From: Temnothorax longispinosus
Lineage: Eukaryota; Arthropoda; Insecta; Hymenoptera; Formicidae
Reading direction: 5' to 3'
DNA length: 64,000 nucleotides
NCBI RefSeq assembly: GCF_030848805.1
Contig: NC_092366.1
Location: forward strand, 5,661,724 to 5,725,723
Shown here: positions 27,511 through 40,175 of the stretch, one piece after another
Position numbering within the stretch: the first letter of the stretch is position 1
How the letters are laid out: each line of letters begins with the position of its first letter
The notes under the pieces: model-generated
The model's input: the letters and a program-made list of their open reading frames with translations, nothing else
Told to the model about the DNA's origin: nothing
Database searches by the model: none
Position numbers and translations under genes: made by a program

Positions 27511-30500
27511 GGAAGGGGGAGGGCGGATACGACAACGTGGCGCGATATATACGTGTCAAAGTCGTATGTTTCTACGTATCGGGGAGGCCCGATCGTCGAT
27601 TGTCGCACACGTATCGTGCCCGATCGTGCCGAGCATTGCTGCTACACATGAAATCGCATTGTGCATGCACACACAGACACGAACAATACGCAGATGCACA
27701 TTGCGCTGCGCCTGACCTGCCTGCTGCACGATCCAGACGGGTGTTGTATAGAGAGAAGGCCCGAGCGGAGATCGGTTCTCCCTGAGTGCGTCAGTCGCGA
27801 CAAGGACGTCCGCTAAACGGCGAATTATACTGGAATAATCGCTCCGCGTTCCTGGCACCCGTGGCCCCAGAACGGAAAATGAAGAAAGATGGAAAAGACG
27901 ATCGAGACGTCGCGATTGTAGGTTCGGCCAATATCGACCAGATTTTCCTTTATTCGTAAAATGTCTACACGTTTACGCATGTATTACGATTAATCGAGAA
28001 TCAATACAAGCTTATTGAAAAAATTGCAAATATTTTTCTTTTCCAAGAAAAAACAAATAAATCCAATTCAATCGTTAAGAAATGGGATGTTATAAGAGAT
28101 TATCAGATATAATAAACAAATACTATATTATTGAAATATTTTACTGTGCTGTTGAAAAATTACAGATATATATTCTACTACCGTGCTCCCCGAGGATTCG
28201 CGAAATGACGCTCGTGACGAGTCGTCCTTAAGAAATAAATTTCCAGACAACGAAATCGAATGTGGACCCTAAGGCATTATCTCACCATAGCTACTTGCGC
28301 AAAGGTCAACGGTGACGCATTGATCTTCAGGATCTTTAACAGTGGAAGACTGTCAAAGGTCATAATGGAATAGAACGAGAATGTTTGCATCTGAATGGTA
28401 TGAATGGAGAAGTGAAGAGGAAAATAATGGCTTTTCGCCGATTACCCGGAAAATGTAAATGTATGAATGAATAAGAAAATTATTGGCCCGAAATAATAAC
28501 GCGAAGAAGAGTGAATAACGCAAGTTGAAAATTCCCAAGAGATTTTAAAATTCCAATTGCAGAATTTATTCTGTATCTCTCTGTACTTCCCCGATATTCT
28601 TATATAAATTCAGTAACAGGAATTGTTTTCTACCGATGCAAGTCTCAAGGATTAATTGCCATATCGCAATTCGAGATTAATCACGTAGGTGATATTTATA
28701 AGAAGAAATCAACTCGAAGTTGTAGTTCAACGAATCCCAGATAAAGAAAAGTTAAACTGAAACGTTCTATCCTTCGATCCCTGTTTTTCCAATTGATGGA
28801 ATCTGTTTTCTCGACATTGTTGGAATTGATGACAGAGACATCTTGTCGAATTTGACTTCGTATGATCCATAATGCAGTCAAGCGATATATAACGACGACC
28901 ACACCCGAGAGCAAGGGGAAGCCGATGAAGGACGAGGAGAGCAGGTCAATTACCTCCAGATCACCGAGAGAGATTTCGTATCGACAATCAGCCGCTGCTG
29001 TCGTTAAGGAACGTCAGTGGCATATGGCAGTTACATGGTGCAGCACTCTTTTTAAGTATCGCCCAGCCCGAAGGCCGTTTTTTCGAGCGAGCATAAACAA
29101 TCCATCGTAATGCGCGCCGACGGTTAAGCTTTTGTAAAAAAGATAAGAAAGTTTACTTCATCAACTGCAATCTTGATTAGTCAAGAGCCTAACTGTGCGC
29201 ACGATACGATGAATTAATTAGTTTTTCTAGATTCTAGAGATAGAATATTTATATAACTGATATTTTTAAGAAACATTAATGCCATATTATCAATTCAAAA
29301 ATGTATGTCTAATTAATGTGGTTAAAAGTGTTTTTTTTTCTCTCATAATGTATCTGATCTAATTAAGTTTTGAAGAGTGTTCCCGTTAATATGCTATGAC
29401 TATAATTTAAGATTTAATTGATACAAATTAAGCTAAATAAAACGATACGTGCGAAATAAGGTATATTTTTTAATGCATATTTTTTTTATATCTTTCTACA
29501 TGACAAAAGTATCAATATTTGCAGAGTTTAGGAAGGTTTAAGAGACCGATCTGCGGCGGCAACGGCGGCGGCGAGAGAAAATGGTGTATAACCTTGCTCG
29601 GACGACCTCGATCGCCTTCACCGAGGAAACCTGCGGTGTGTAGAACCGTGACGACACACGTATATACACACACATACTCGTGATCTTGCGACCGCTCGGC
29701 CGGCTGAGAGATCGAGCTCTTGACGTCGGCTGCGTATAGAGTCGCGCTGCCGTCGCGAGATCTTTTTCTTTAACACGAGGTACACCCGATCTCATCATCA
29801 TGACAATATTGAAATGGACGAATAAAAATTTTATGTAATACGGATATATAATAAGATACATCCATAAAATATAGGAAAAGTAAATTTTTTTCACTTTGCA
29901 GTCAAAGCTACGTAACATGAAGCAAAATATCGCTAAATAATTTAGTGATTGTTAGTCGTGTTGGTGAATTAAGAGGAAAACGCCGACGTGTGTCGACGAA
30001 GCATTCGTACACCTCTCACTCTCACTTTTTTTTTCGCCGAAAGAAAATTTCACCGTTCTTCTCCCCTTCGCTCTATAGCTCCCACCTACTCCGACAACAC
30101 TGTACAGGATTTTAAGTAACCGGCGAAATCCGACGGTCCTTTTACCGCGGTTAATTTCGACCGCAGAAATTTCTGGGACGAATGTACAGATTGATTCATG
30201 GAGACCCGACTGCATACGATTAACTCGTCTTTACATCTTGCGATCGTAAGTTTGAAAAAAAACTGTTTGATGGTGTATCATCGTGTGCTAACGTCTCGTT
30301 AAACTCGTGTGAGAGAATTCCGACACTGAATCCGACGCGTTATCGGTCGATCACGTGGAAAGATAAGAGGAGATTAGAGATAATAGAACGTTCGCGGATC
30401 ACGAACAGTTACCGAGATTTTAAAATTTCCACTAAAAAAAAAGAAGAAAAAATTTCTATCTTGCTCGTGGAAAAACGTCTGTCTACCTTCTTTCTTAGAA

Positions 30501-30640
30501 CGTTTGCCAAAACTGTTAACTACATTGCCACCGTGCAAGTAAGCCACCGTGTTTCCTCGAACATCGTGCGCTAACGTCACAGGCACTAAATAGCGATTTA
30601 GCTGTTTAGTGCGATAGGAAAAAAAACTGCTTTTACTCAC

Positions 30641-30688
30641 CCCTTCATTTCCTAGGAACTGTATATTAGGTTTCTCGCTGATCTTATG
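30641..30688 (-). CDS. ELL: ELL (Su(Tpl)), second coding exon (48-bp micro-exon)
   Basis: A 16-codon exon, HKISEKPNIQFLGNEG, is preceded on the minus strand by a T-rich tract ending TTTCAG and followed by GTGAGTAAAAG. Its reading phase is 0 at both ends, so it joins exon 1 directly (LRIK then HKIS). The product matches the ELL segment that follows the KLTDS block; human ELL has SIRFQGSQG where this has NIQFLGNEG. The match in sequence, order, strand and phase makes the assignment firm despite the short length. The exon is too short for ORF callers and would be missed by most ab initio predictors. The next ELL segment (GSFECIQ-like) was sought at lower coordinates on the minus strand and not found. 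Confidence 0.9.
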
Positions 30689-32765
30689 CTGAAACAGAAA
30701 AAAAAATCAAGGTTAATTATTTTCTTCATAAATATGTATCAAACTGCGAAGTCAGCAGTTGGAAAGTTAAGAAATTAACGTGTAAGAAGACTGTCGGTTA
30801 GATTTTTTTCTCTAACCTTTCGTGTTGCTCGCTGCGCAGCAAAATATATTTAGAAATGCGGAAATTATACTGATACATCGCGAAAGAGAGTATCAAACTT
30901 TGTAAACGCGGACGATTTTCAGGTCGATAAGATACGCGGACGAAGATTGAAAAGCGTACGTGGAAAAGAACTTTTGTAGAATTCTGGTCGCGGACGCTTA
31001 TCGCGCGAAGCGTTACAAGAGTCAATACGAACATGGGATCGATTAGCGTAATTACTCGGTCCGTCGTTACCTACCGCGGGCTGTCTAACTTAAGTCATAC
31101 GAGGCAACGAGCGACTGGTAATTGGCTAAGCGAGCGCGTGCGATCGTGCCCGCATAAAGGCGAGTGTAAAACGCGGCGTTTTGCGACCGCGTGAAATTGC
31201 GGCGCACAATCTCGTAACACCGGCCGCGGCCGGGTTGCATTATATCGCGCCGACGACGGGCGGGCGGTGATTTTGCGTGTAACTTTTACGTACGCGCCTC
31301 TGTCTCTTGGCGATAGTCCGGGAAAGGGAAAGTAATCACCGGTAAGAGCCTCGTTCGCGTCTAAACGCGACGAGGACGAGCGCTGCTCCTCTCGCGCAGC
31401 CATTGTCGACGGCCAGACACACCGAAAGAAATCGAAAGAACCGATAACTTTCTCGCATTCATTACAGAGATCGATTTTAGATAATTTAGAGTCAATCCTT
31501 CTTTCACGAGAGTGCCAATATGCCGATACATCCTGTTTAACGATCATTCCGTTCACATTACCGATCGGAGAGGAGGCGCGCATTTCGCTTTTACATATCC
31601 CTCGTACGTCCGCGTCGATCCTCGATTTCTCATTAGACTCGCATTAGACTCGTGTCTATGATTTGCTAATGCTATCGGCGTCCGCGCGGCGATGATGCGC
31701 TTACGATATATTTGTATGTACGAGGTTTACGCAGCTTCGAGGCTCATCGTCGACGTTGAAGCTTGTCGGAGTAGACGTACACCTACATATGCGCGCGAGC
31801 GCGGCGGGCACGCGAGAAAATTAATCGCGTCGCGGAAGATCGCGTTTACTCGGGCGCGCTGGGTCGGCCGAGATTGACCCCCGGAGTAACGGCGCGCTAT
31901 GAGAGTGCCGAGCTCGCGGGTGAAAAATGATTTCCTTCTTTCCCGCGGCAATCGCGCAAGGAATATCGCCCTGTGATTTCACGTACTTTCCTTTCCAATC
32001 CTTTAAGCGTGTAAAACATAATCTAATAGCAGTGTATAAATCGAACTTTTCCCCGATTTTCCTCGCGAAAGAAAAGTCGCGTAATCTCGGATGCCACGTC
32101 ACTTGTAACTAATCTCACTTAATGCGAGCGACTGAAAGTGAAATCTTTACCCGAAACAGCAGAAGGTTCGTACATTTACATTCGTACAAAATGGTTTAAA
32201 TTGCGGAAAAGATCGCGTGTCTAAAATGAACTCTATTAACGTACTTGAATCTTCCTCTCTCACTCTCTTTCTCTTTCTCTCACGTTCTAGATTTATGTAT
32301 CGGTTGACCGCCGGAGTGATATGCTTTCACTGATTCGACGATAATTCCTCATTGAGGAAGCGACGATGTGTCGCGGTTACATTTTGGTGGCTTCGCGGAA
32401 AAAGCGACGGTGGCATTAGACAGCCGAGAGAAGTCCATTACGGTCACGCCGTGGCGAGAATTTTACGACCGACACTCTGTCACGCTTGCATGACAAACGG
32501 AGTGTCGTTGCGGATCCCCCTACCCCCCCCCCCCATATGTGTATGCGTGTGTGTATGTGCGAGGCAGGGGGTACCCACGGCGTAATACGGCGGGCAATTA
32601 TATTTCCACGGTGTGTTACATAAACGCGACGAAATAATCAAGCATCGCCCCGCTCGGTCGCTTTCACTCAATAAAGGGATCCATTACAGTTTTAATTATT
32701 CTAATAACCGCCTGTTCGCTGTTATTCGAAAGTGTACATCGAATCGCCATTGTCATTCTGCACAT

Positions 32766-32797
32766 TTCCATTCTATGCGTCGATGCATAGAATGGAA
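32766..32797. repeat. 13-bp perfect palindrome
   Basis: TTCCATTCTATGC at 32766-32778 and its exact reverse complement at 32785-32797 flank GTCGAT. It lies in ELL intron 1 with no other feature attached. Confidence 0.6.
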
Positions 32798-34596
32798 TAG
32801 TATAGCGAAATTGAAAAAGCAACGCGCAAACGTTTCTCTTAAATGAGTCGTCGGGAAAAATATTTTTAGGACGAGAGGACTGTTCAGCAGGGGTTCGACA
32901 AGACATAAAACATCTCAGCGGGAGAGAACCCTTGAAGGACACTCTAGAGTTAACGAGAATCGCCAAAGTATGTGCACTGTCATGTAATGTTAATAGGACA
33001 AAGTATTTCCTTCTCAGTATTTTTCTCCCTCGCTTCAAAGTGAAATTTTATCGTCATTGCCGCACTGTCGATGCGGGTCGTTAGCTTCATTGGTCGGAAA
33101 TGTGAGAGACAGAAAAGGCAAAAAGACAACTGTGGGGAGAGGTTTTAATAGCCACGTTCAAATTTATTTATGAGAACGTTTATGGAAACGCGATAAATGA
33201 CGAACGTATCGAATCGCTGAGGCAAAAGAATTGCGATCCTGACATTTTAACATCGTCGGAAAAATAAGAAAAACATAAATGTGTAATTAATACAGTTTAC
33301 ATCATTGAAATGTACAGAACATTCAAGTCATAAGTGTAATGAATATAAAATTAAGCGTATCTAGCTTCTTTTTATCGACCAAAGGACGAATGTGGCTGAT
33401 CAACGTTCTGCTTCGACGACAACGAGGCGTCTCGTGCGCCACGCAAACGACCTCGGGAAGGTTCTTGCCAGCCATTCCTCCCGAACAAGAGAGTCTCCTC
33501 GTCGGCAGGTCAATAACTCCTGAGTACAACCCCCGATTCCCCTCGTCTCTTACGCATCGCGTTCTCACCCCCGACGGCGGCAACGGCGGCAGTGGCGGTG
33601 GCGGCAGCGACCCTTTATCCCGCTCTCTACCCAGAATTGGATTTCTGAGCCCATCGCGTTAACAATAGCCCGCCATACATCTTAGTCCTATATACGATCT
33701 GCGAGTTATCCGCGATTAATTGTTTGTCTCGCGTTAATCTCGCGCGACGATCGATTTCGCTAACTGCCGGCAAATATAGCCGAATTTCGATTACCGATTA
33801 ATCATAGCTTGACACGATAAAAGCATGTTTGCGGGAATTTCCTCCTTATCATAATCGCGCAGCACGCGCGCGTGTCCCTACCCGACTCGCCGAGCCGCCG
33901 CGTTATCAATCGTTTATCGCCATAATTCTTATAATTCACGTTGATTTCGACGGGGACGTTGATTACTCTCTAACAACAAGTTAATCGCGAACCATCACTG
34001 GCATGACGTTAACAACTTCATTATGAGAAACGGGGCGATATTCCGGCGCGTGTTGTTCGTTCAAACAGGAAAAACAGACGGCCGGCCGACTCTGTTTAGA
34101 AACAACTTTGCCTCACACGCGATCGGACGCACGAATAAAAAAACAAAAGATCTGTGTTGCGCACTGATATGTCATGCGTTCGCGCGGTTGCGCAAGCGCA
34201 CGTATCTTATATCGCATCTCGATATTCGTAAATGTCTAATGTACGATATTTCGAAGACATGTAAAAATATGCTTTCATCGAAATTGAGAATAGCGAGAGA
34301 AACGCTTTTCTAAACCAACATTCGAACGAATTCCGTTCTTACATCCGGTTTTATATATAAATATTGTAATTCCGTGGCAATTATAAATCACGAATAATAA
34401 ATACTAAAGTGCCAGAAATATAACGCATTAGTGAAAGAGGAGAAGTATTATATGTGCATTTCATAATATGAATAAACATAAACGTAAATTTATTCGTCGT
34501 AAATAAAAGCGGTCGGGTTATGGCATTCCCTAATTATTACTGCTCGTATTTATCATCATATACTATATTTTTGTTCATCTCCTGCATACTCAATAA

Positions 34597-34618
34597 AATT
34601 ATTATTATTATTATTATA
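34597..34618. repeat. (ATT)n microsatellite
   Basis: About seven ATT units in an AT-rich stretch. Confidence 0.9.
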
Positions 34619-35331
34619 AATAAAACATTTTTTCTCATTTATATGCGTTTTGTAATGATCGCTGCAGAACGCCTTACGAAAGTACGCTTCAATTTCCAGC
34701 ATTTGGCATCTTTATTCATGCTTTTCTCGACCATTTACTTTGGCAAATAAAGGCGAAAGCGTGTGCTCCACTTTGATTTCTGATTCAATTTTTGGCGGCA
34801 GATACCGCGAGTGCGGGCGCGCTGGGGCGCGATATTTTGCAATCATTTTGCAATCGCGATGCAGGAAAATAGGAGCGCATTTTCGGTTCGTTAACCCTGA
34901 ATGCACGTAACAAACCCAGCTGCTGTTGCTACTACTACTGCTGCCACCGCGGCTACCAGCCGACACGCGCCACACGTTGGTTGTAATTCGCGCGCGGCTG
35001 GTATAATAACATTAATAACATACGGTCACCGCAGCAAAAAACTAAGTAATTAAGTAATTAAATGCACAGCTATGTGCAACCGCGACGTGCTATAAGAGAT
35101 TTACACGTAAGCTATTATTCGTGGCCGCGCGAACTTTGATTAGCTCGTTGAACTATTTATAGCCATATCAATGTGGCACACCTGGGACGTGTCGCGTATA
35201 AACGATCGTTGAATATTGCAGTTAAATCACAGCTGATTCCGTCAAAAATCCACGGACCGGTACTAAAAAAAAAAAGACAAAAAATACCGGCCCGTGAGAC
35301 GATGTTGCATAGATTGTTACGTGTGTTTTAG

Positions 35332-35386
35332 CCCTATTGTCCTATCGCGAATGTTTTGGGGAAGGCTATAGCTCGCGCTTATGCAG
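35332..35386 (+). other. Candidate 55-nt plus-strand exon inside ELL intron 1
   Basis: A GTGTGTTTTAG acceptor is followed by 55 nt and an ideal CAG/GTAAGT donor at 35387. Two frames are open. One of them is phase-compatible with the candidate exon ending at 25571 on the same strand. There is no family match, and the short length makes chance likely. Confidence 0.2.
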
Positions 35387-35631
35387 GTAAGTAGAACTAA
35401 TTGTAAGAGAAGTAGTACACGATCAGCGGACTAGCAGTCGGCCGTCTTCCATAACCAGACGTTCGCTTTCCGCGTTTAACAAGAACGTCGGGGCGCGTCC
35501 GGCTCGCGGTGCTCGCCGGCGCGGAAAAGGAAGGCGGTTCCCCAAAAATCGCTCGCCGGTCGGCTCTCAATTAATCGCCTCGGCGCAAGCATAATCGGCG
35601 TGCGACGAGGCACGGTTGCCGGTTCGCAACA

Positions 35632-35660
35632 GGTAGGCAGGCAGGCAAGCAGGCAAGGCG
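35632..35660. repeat. (AGGC)n tetranucleotide tract
   Basis: About seven imperfect AGGC/AAGC units. Confidence 0.85.
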
Positions 35661-37240
35661 CACACCGTGCGCTTATTCGCTTCGCCACGACGAGAAATTC
35701 GCCAACACCGCCAACTGGTTCACTTTCTCTCGGGCGGCGAACTCCAGGCTGTTCATTCTACCTCCCCTCGTGTACGTGCATGTACGGTTGGTGCACGCGG
35801 GCAACACGTGCACGCGTGTACGTGTATACACGCGCGTGTGCGCTCGCGCGCGCGTAACGATCGACTTTGAAACCGCGATTTCGTAGACATTGGCAAACCG
35901 ATCGTAGATCCGGGTGTCTCGGCTCGATGCTAGACCTTAACCCCGGCGCCAACAAGACCCTATTTAAATTTTTAAAGATGATATCCATTATCACAATCCA
36001 TTCAAATACTATCAGGATCCAGAAAAATAGCTCCATCGTGTAAGAAATATTTTTCAAAGATAAAAATAAAATACTTTTTGAAGCACACGCTACACGAGTA
36101 TTATATAAACGAATTTCTGGGCGAGTAACTGAATTTACGAATAATAATTTGATCCACGTGTGTTGCGTCATCGCGCAACCATTACACGTTCGTTCATATC
36201 GGGATTAAGAGGCGTTCGTTAGATCGGAGATTCCTTCGATCACTCCGGCGATCGAGAGACTCGCTCGGCCGCGATAATTATTAATCTGCGAATGAACTCT
36301 CGTTAATAAGCGTTACACGGGATTTCGCGCAGTGTGCACAAACGACGACGGTGCGCGGCGGTGATGGCGAACCGGGTTTTAAAGATCCGGGGCGCGAGAC
36401 AACGATCGGCGTAATCAGAGCGATTAGGTGTGGCCGCGATAAGCGCGTGCAGTACTGCCTTGTTCGCTCGTCGCCCGTTTGAACGTGCACCGTACATTGT
36501 TTCTAGGCCTCCCGACGGCCTGTCGTCACTTTCGAACGGTATGCCTTTCGAAATGCATTCGTACAAGCTGCTACTTTCTCGTAGCTTCTATTCCCGATCT
36601 GTCTGCATCATCGATATCTGCCATTTATTTTCCCTCGCGCGTCTGTCGGACCGCAGGAAAAAAATTACACGCATTTTACGACGGCACTCGTCAGGCAATA
36701 CTCGTCGAACATTATACGGAGCAGAGGAACACTTTCACGTTAATCATTTTTCGGAAACTCGCCGTACGAGATATGTAATAAAATATAATGAAATATAATT
36801 AGGATGAAAGAGAGCTACGAGAGAATTCCAAACGACCACGCTACTCAAATTTAATTATTGTAGTCGAAGATTAAGAAAATTATGGCCCCTGTAAAGTCAT
36901 ATATAATACAACGACATTGCGCTGAGCGAAGATACCGGAAGCCTCGGCACACAGCGCTCGGTTACGCAAACGACACGAGGCAAAATGGTAAGCACGTGAA
37001 GGCTATCGGTCATAATTAACGGTCTTGCGTCAGTACCATCCTCAATAAATCATGCGTTACGTTGTTGAGAATTAATATTTCCACGACAGCGTCGTCGTCG
37101 AAACGTCACCGTCGCTCGTCGGCTCGACCTCGTACAATGAGCAGCCATAGGCCGAGATCGGGACGACTACGCATGCCTGTAAATGTCAAACGGGTTTTGC
37201 GCACCACCTTTAGGAAAAGAAGAAATTGAACTCTGCTTGG

Positions 37241-37267
37241 TCAATCGTTACCAATCGTTACCAATCG
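37241..37267. repeat. 10-bp tandem repeat, 2.7 copies
   Basis: The unit CCAATCGTTA is repeated head to tail. Confidence 0.8.
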
Positions 37268-40150
37268 CCGAGATCGAACAAACCACGAGAATTGACGAAA
37301 GGATTACAAGGATCCATTTTAACGCGCTTCACGCGTAAAAGTCGCAATATCTTGCGGGAAATGCAAACGGCTGAAAGTTCGTACACCGTCACGTTGCGGA
37401 AAAATCGTAGCCAGTATTCAAAACGTGTTATTAATGTCTTATTTAGTAAAAAAAAACTTCGCAAAGAAGCGTTTTCCTCGTAAACTTTTATCTTTATTTT
37501 TATTCACGCGTACACTTTATTTTTATTTCTCACTGTCGCTCGACTACAATAAAGTCTCCCATTTGTTCCTCGCTACATAATAGTACCTATAGAGTAAGAT
37601 GCGCCGGGGATAGAGAGAGAAACACGAGAGGGTAAGAGAGGGAAACAGCGGAGTAAGCATCGATCCTGAAAACCGACGACGACGCAACTCCGCGACAGAA
37701 ACTAACGAAGCTCGTCTCTTTCTTTAAGGCTTTCTCGATATCAAAACTAAATGTATTTACGAATTCTTCCTTTGATTTATGCAAAACAAATCATTTTTCC
37801 ACCCTGGTACACTAATTAAAGTTCATAAATTTTAGTTTATTCCCATTCGATTTAACTTAATAGTGTAAGGTTTAATAAGATGTCAAAATGTAGTTAATAT
37901 TACGAATTACCTATATTTTTATTAAATTGTATTTTTTGTTAATCATAGATTCTATTACTTATATCACAATTAAAAATAGAATTGAAAATAGGATGCTGAC
38001 AGAGCAAATAGAGAGTAATTTTAAGGTTCTTTATAAAAAGGCTTGCATTGAATTTTTTGCTGCTTTAAATCATCGCGAAAAGCGTGGGCAAAGCAAGAGA
38101 TAAAATGGATTTATCGCTTGTACGCGGCGCGATACGATAAATAAATCGTGTAATTCGCGCGTACTTTACGCGATCGTTTCCCCGCGAATATCTCCGAGGG
38201 ACACACAATGCGACGTAATTCGCTATAGTTAACAATTGTAACTTGCACGGCGAATCCCGTCGTACAGTTGGCGAGCGGGCGGATTTAAATTACCAGTCGC
38301 GCGGCCACGACAATCGAATTATCAACAAGACCAAACTCAGTTAGCCCGAGATACAATGGACCCCTGGCCGCCGCGCGCTCGGGACGACGCGACGTCCTAT
38401 TTTATTCGTTTTTTCTTTTCGCAGTCGACGAAAAAGCGTCTCGCGGAGAATGGAGCGGAGGACAAAGGCGTGTGGGTGGGAGGGACGCGTGCGGGTTCCC
38501 GGGGGAAAAGCGAGGGAGAAGCAATACGGAAAGGACCGGACAAGCGGGAACCATTATTCGTGCGTTACCTTCTTAAAGGCAAATGGACAACAAGGGGGTG
38601 GGGGGGGCGGGGGATGGAAGGGAGCGAGACACGGAAGAACCGGGTGTTGCAACGAGGAGGAACCGACCGACGTCTCTCGTTTTTCCGAGTCGAGGATTCC
38701 GAATCGTTCGGCGGGGAGTTCTTGTCGAGGCCTCCGTTAAATCGTAAGCCATACACGCAGGGCCCCTTCGCGAGCATCACCAACACACCGTCAGTCGTCG
38801 CGTCACATCGACGTCTACCTGCGCATCTGTATACTCGCGTTTGTGCCGCGCCGAGTACCACCTGCCCCATAGGGGCGTATATTATGTCGCATTGAACCCG
38901 ACGATTCACATGGGGTGCCGCCGCACTCGGAGCCTCTCTACAAACGTCACGCGCAGAGGGTTCCTCAACCTCGAGAGTTCGATCTTCGTGCAACGAGACG
39001 TATTCTCGCGACTAGGGAAACTCGGGGCGTAGGAACGATATTATTTTGTAATAGATATAGAGAAACTGTCACTTAACTGAAGAGACCGCTTGTGCTAAAT
39101 CGTGCTCCAGTCGAGAATAAAACAACAAAGTGTTAATCGCGCGTGACGGACAGACGGACGGACGGCGCGAATTGTTGGCCGAAAGTATTTTAATTTAGAA
39201 GTTCTGGGATTAAATATCCCGCGCGGCTTATATGGCGTACGTAACCGCAGGTACTTTCCAGCTGCCACGGAATCGGGAAACGCCGCGCGTCCGCGATAAT
39301 TGCTCGTTCTCGAACGTTTATTTTGAAAGAGAGAACACGACTTAAATAGTGGCCGAGTAATGATGCGTGGAATATGAAACGATAATGTCGTTAAGCTCGA
39401 CGCGTCCTGGATGTGTCGTCGTTTGTGGAACGTGAAGCGAGCATGTCGGATGCCGACTCCGCGAAGCTGCGGTTTGTTTTTCGTCGTTTATCATATTTTG
39501 AGCACATTACACGGTTATCCGGTCAGATTTGCGATATTCTTGGTGGACAATTCGCACGTCGCGATCGAACATCGAACGACCTAATTAATTCACCGTCAAC
39601 TCACATTACGAAACTAGTTTCGCCTCGAAACGAAATAATTTCTTTTATTTCGCATGCAAACGCGCGGTGTCCCGCGCGTGCCCCCGATTTTACTAAACTT
39701 TCCAGACGGTCGAGAGCCTGTCTCGTAGATCCACTTTTTTGCGAATCTGTACGTTAATTCATTGATCAGGAGTTTCAGGAGTAACAAAATCGCATTGAAA
39801 TACTTATGCAAAATTACACATTTTTTAAAATTATCCTATGTATTAATTTAGTAGCAAAAATTCATCGAAATTTTTAATGAGAATAACAACGGACGAGACA
39901 GGAGAGAGAGAACGCGTTATCGATTCGCAGAAACTCTCGACGGTTTCGGAGACTTGGTAGTTTCTACAGATCGGCGCGAGAGACAGTCGAGACGAGTTGC
40001 TCCTGATATTAACCGGACATATTGTCAAGTGACTCGAGGACTTGGAATGGAATCGCGCGGCGCGCGCGGTTACGGCCCGGAAGCTACGTCGATATTGACA
40101 GAGAGCTTCGTCGGTGACGGTCGGCAGCGGTAGTTTGATGCAGGAAAGAA

Positions 40151-40175
40151 ACTCCTCCTCCTCCTCCTCCTCCTC
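40151..40175. repeat. (CTC)n tract
   Basis: About eight CTC units. Reads as poly-Glu or poly-Ser in chance ORFs. Confidence 0.9.

Larger units (their letters stand above)
1..30640 (-). other. Probable 5' part of ELL intron 2 (no gene recognised)
   Basis: Everything below exon 2 follows its GTGAGT donor and shows no further ELL exon, so it is most simply intron that runs out of the window. Contents seen: a GATC tract (265), a piggyBac-type miniature element (2194-2534), purine and CT tracts (6.2, 8.7, 13.2, 15.3, 19.1 and 27.5 kb), a GACGAT hexamer array (8.4 kb), a GGC tract (16.7 kb), short palindromes (7.45 and 18.7 kb), and AT-rich blocks (around 10.7-11.1, 17.6-18.3, 20.7-20.9, 25.0-25.3 and 29.2-29.5 kb). 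A plus-strand candidate exon with good splice sites lies at 25334-25571. The intron reading is an inference; a nested or neighbouring gene with very short exons is not excluded. Confidence 0.55.

Noticed and set aside
38356..38895. 179-residue plus-strand ORF
   Set aside because: GC-rich, glycine/arginine-rich, no recognised domain, and overlapped by a 142-residue minus-strand ORF; expected by chance in such composition.
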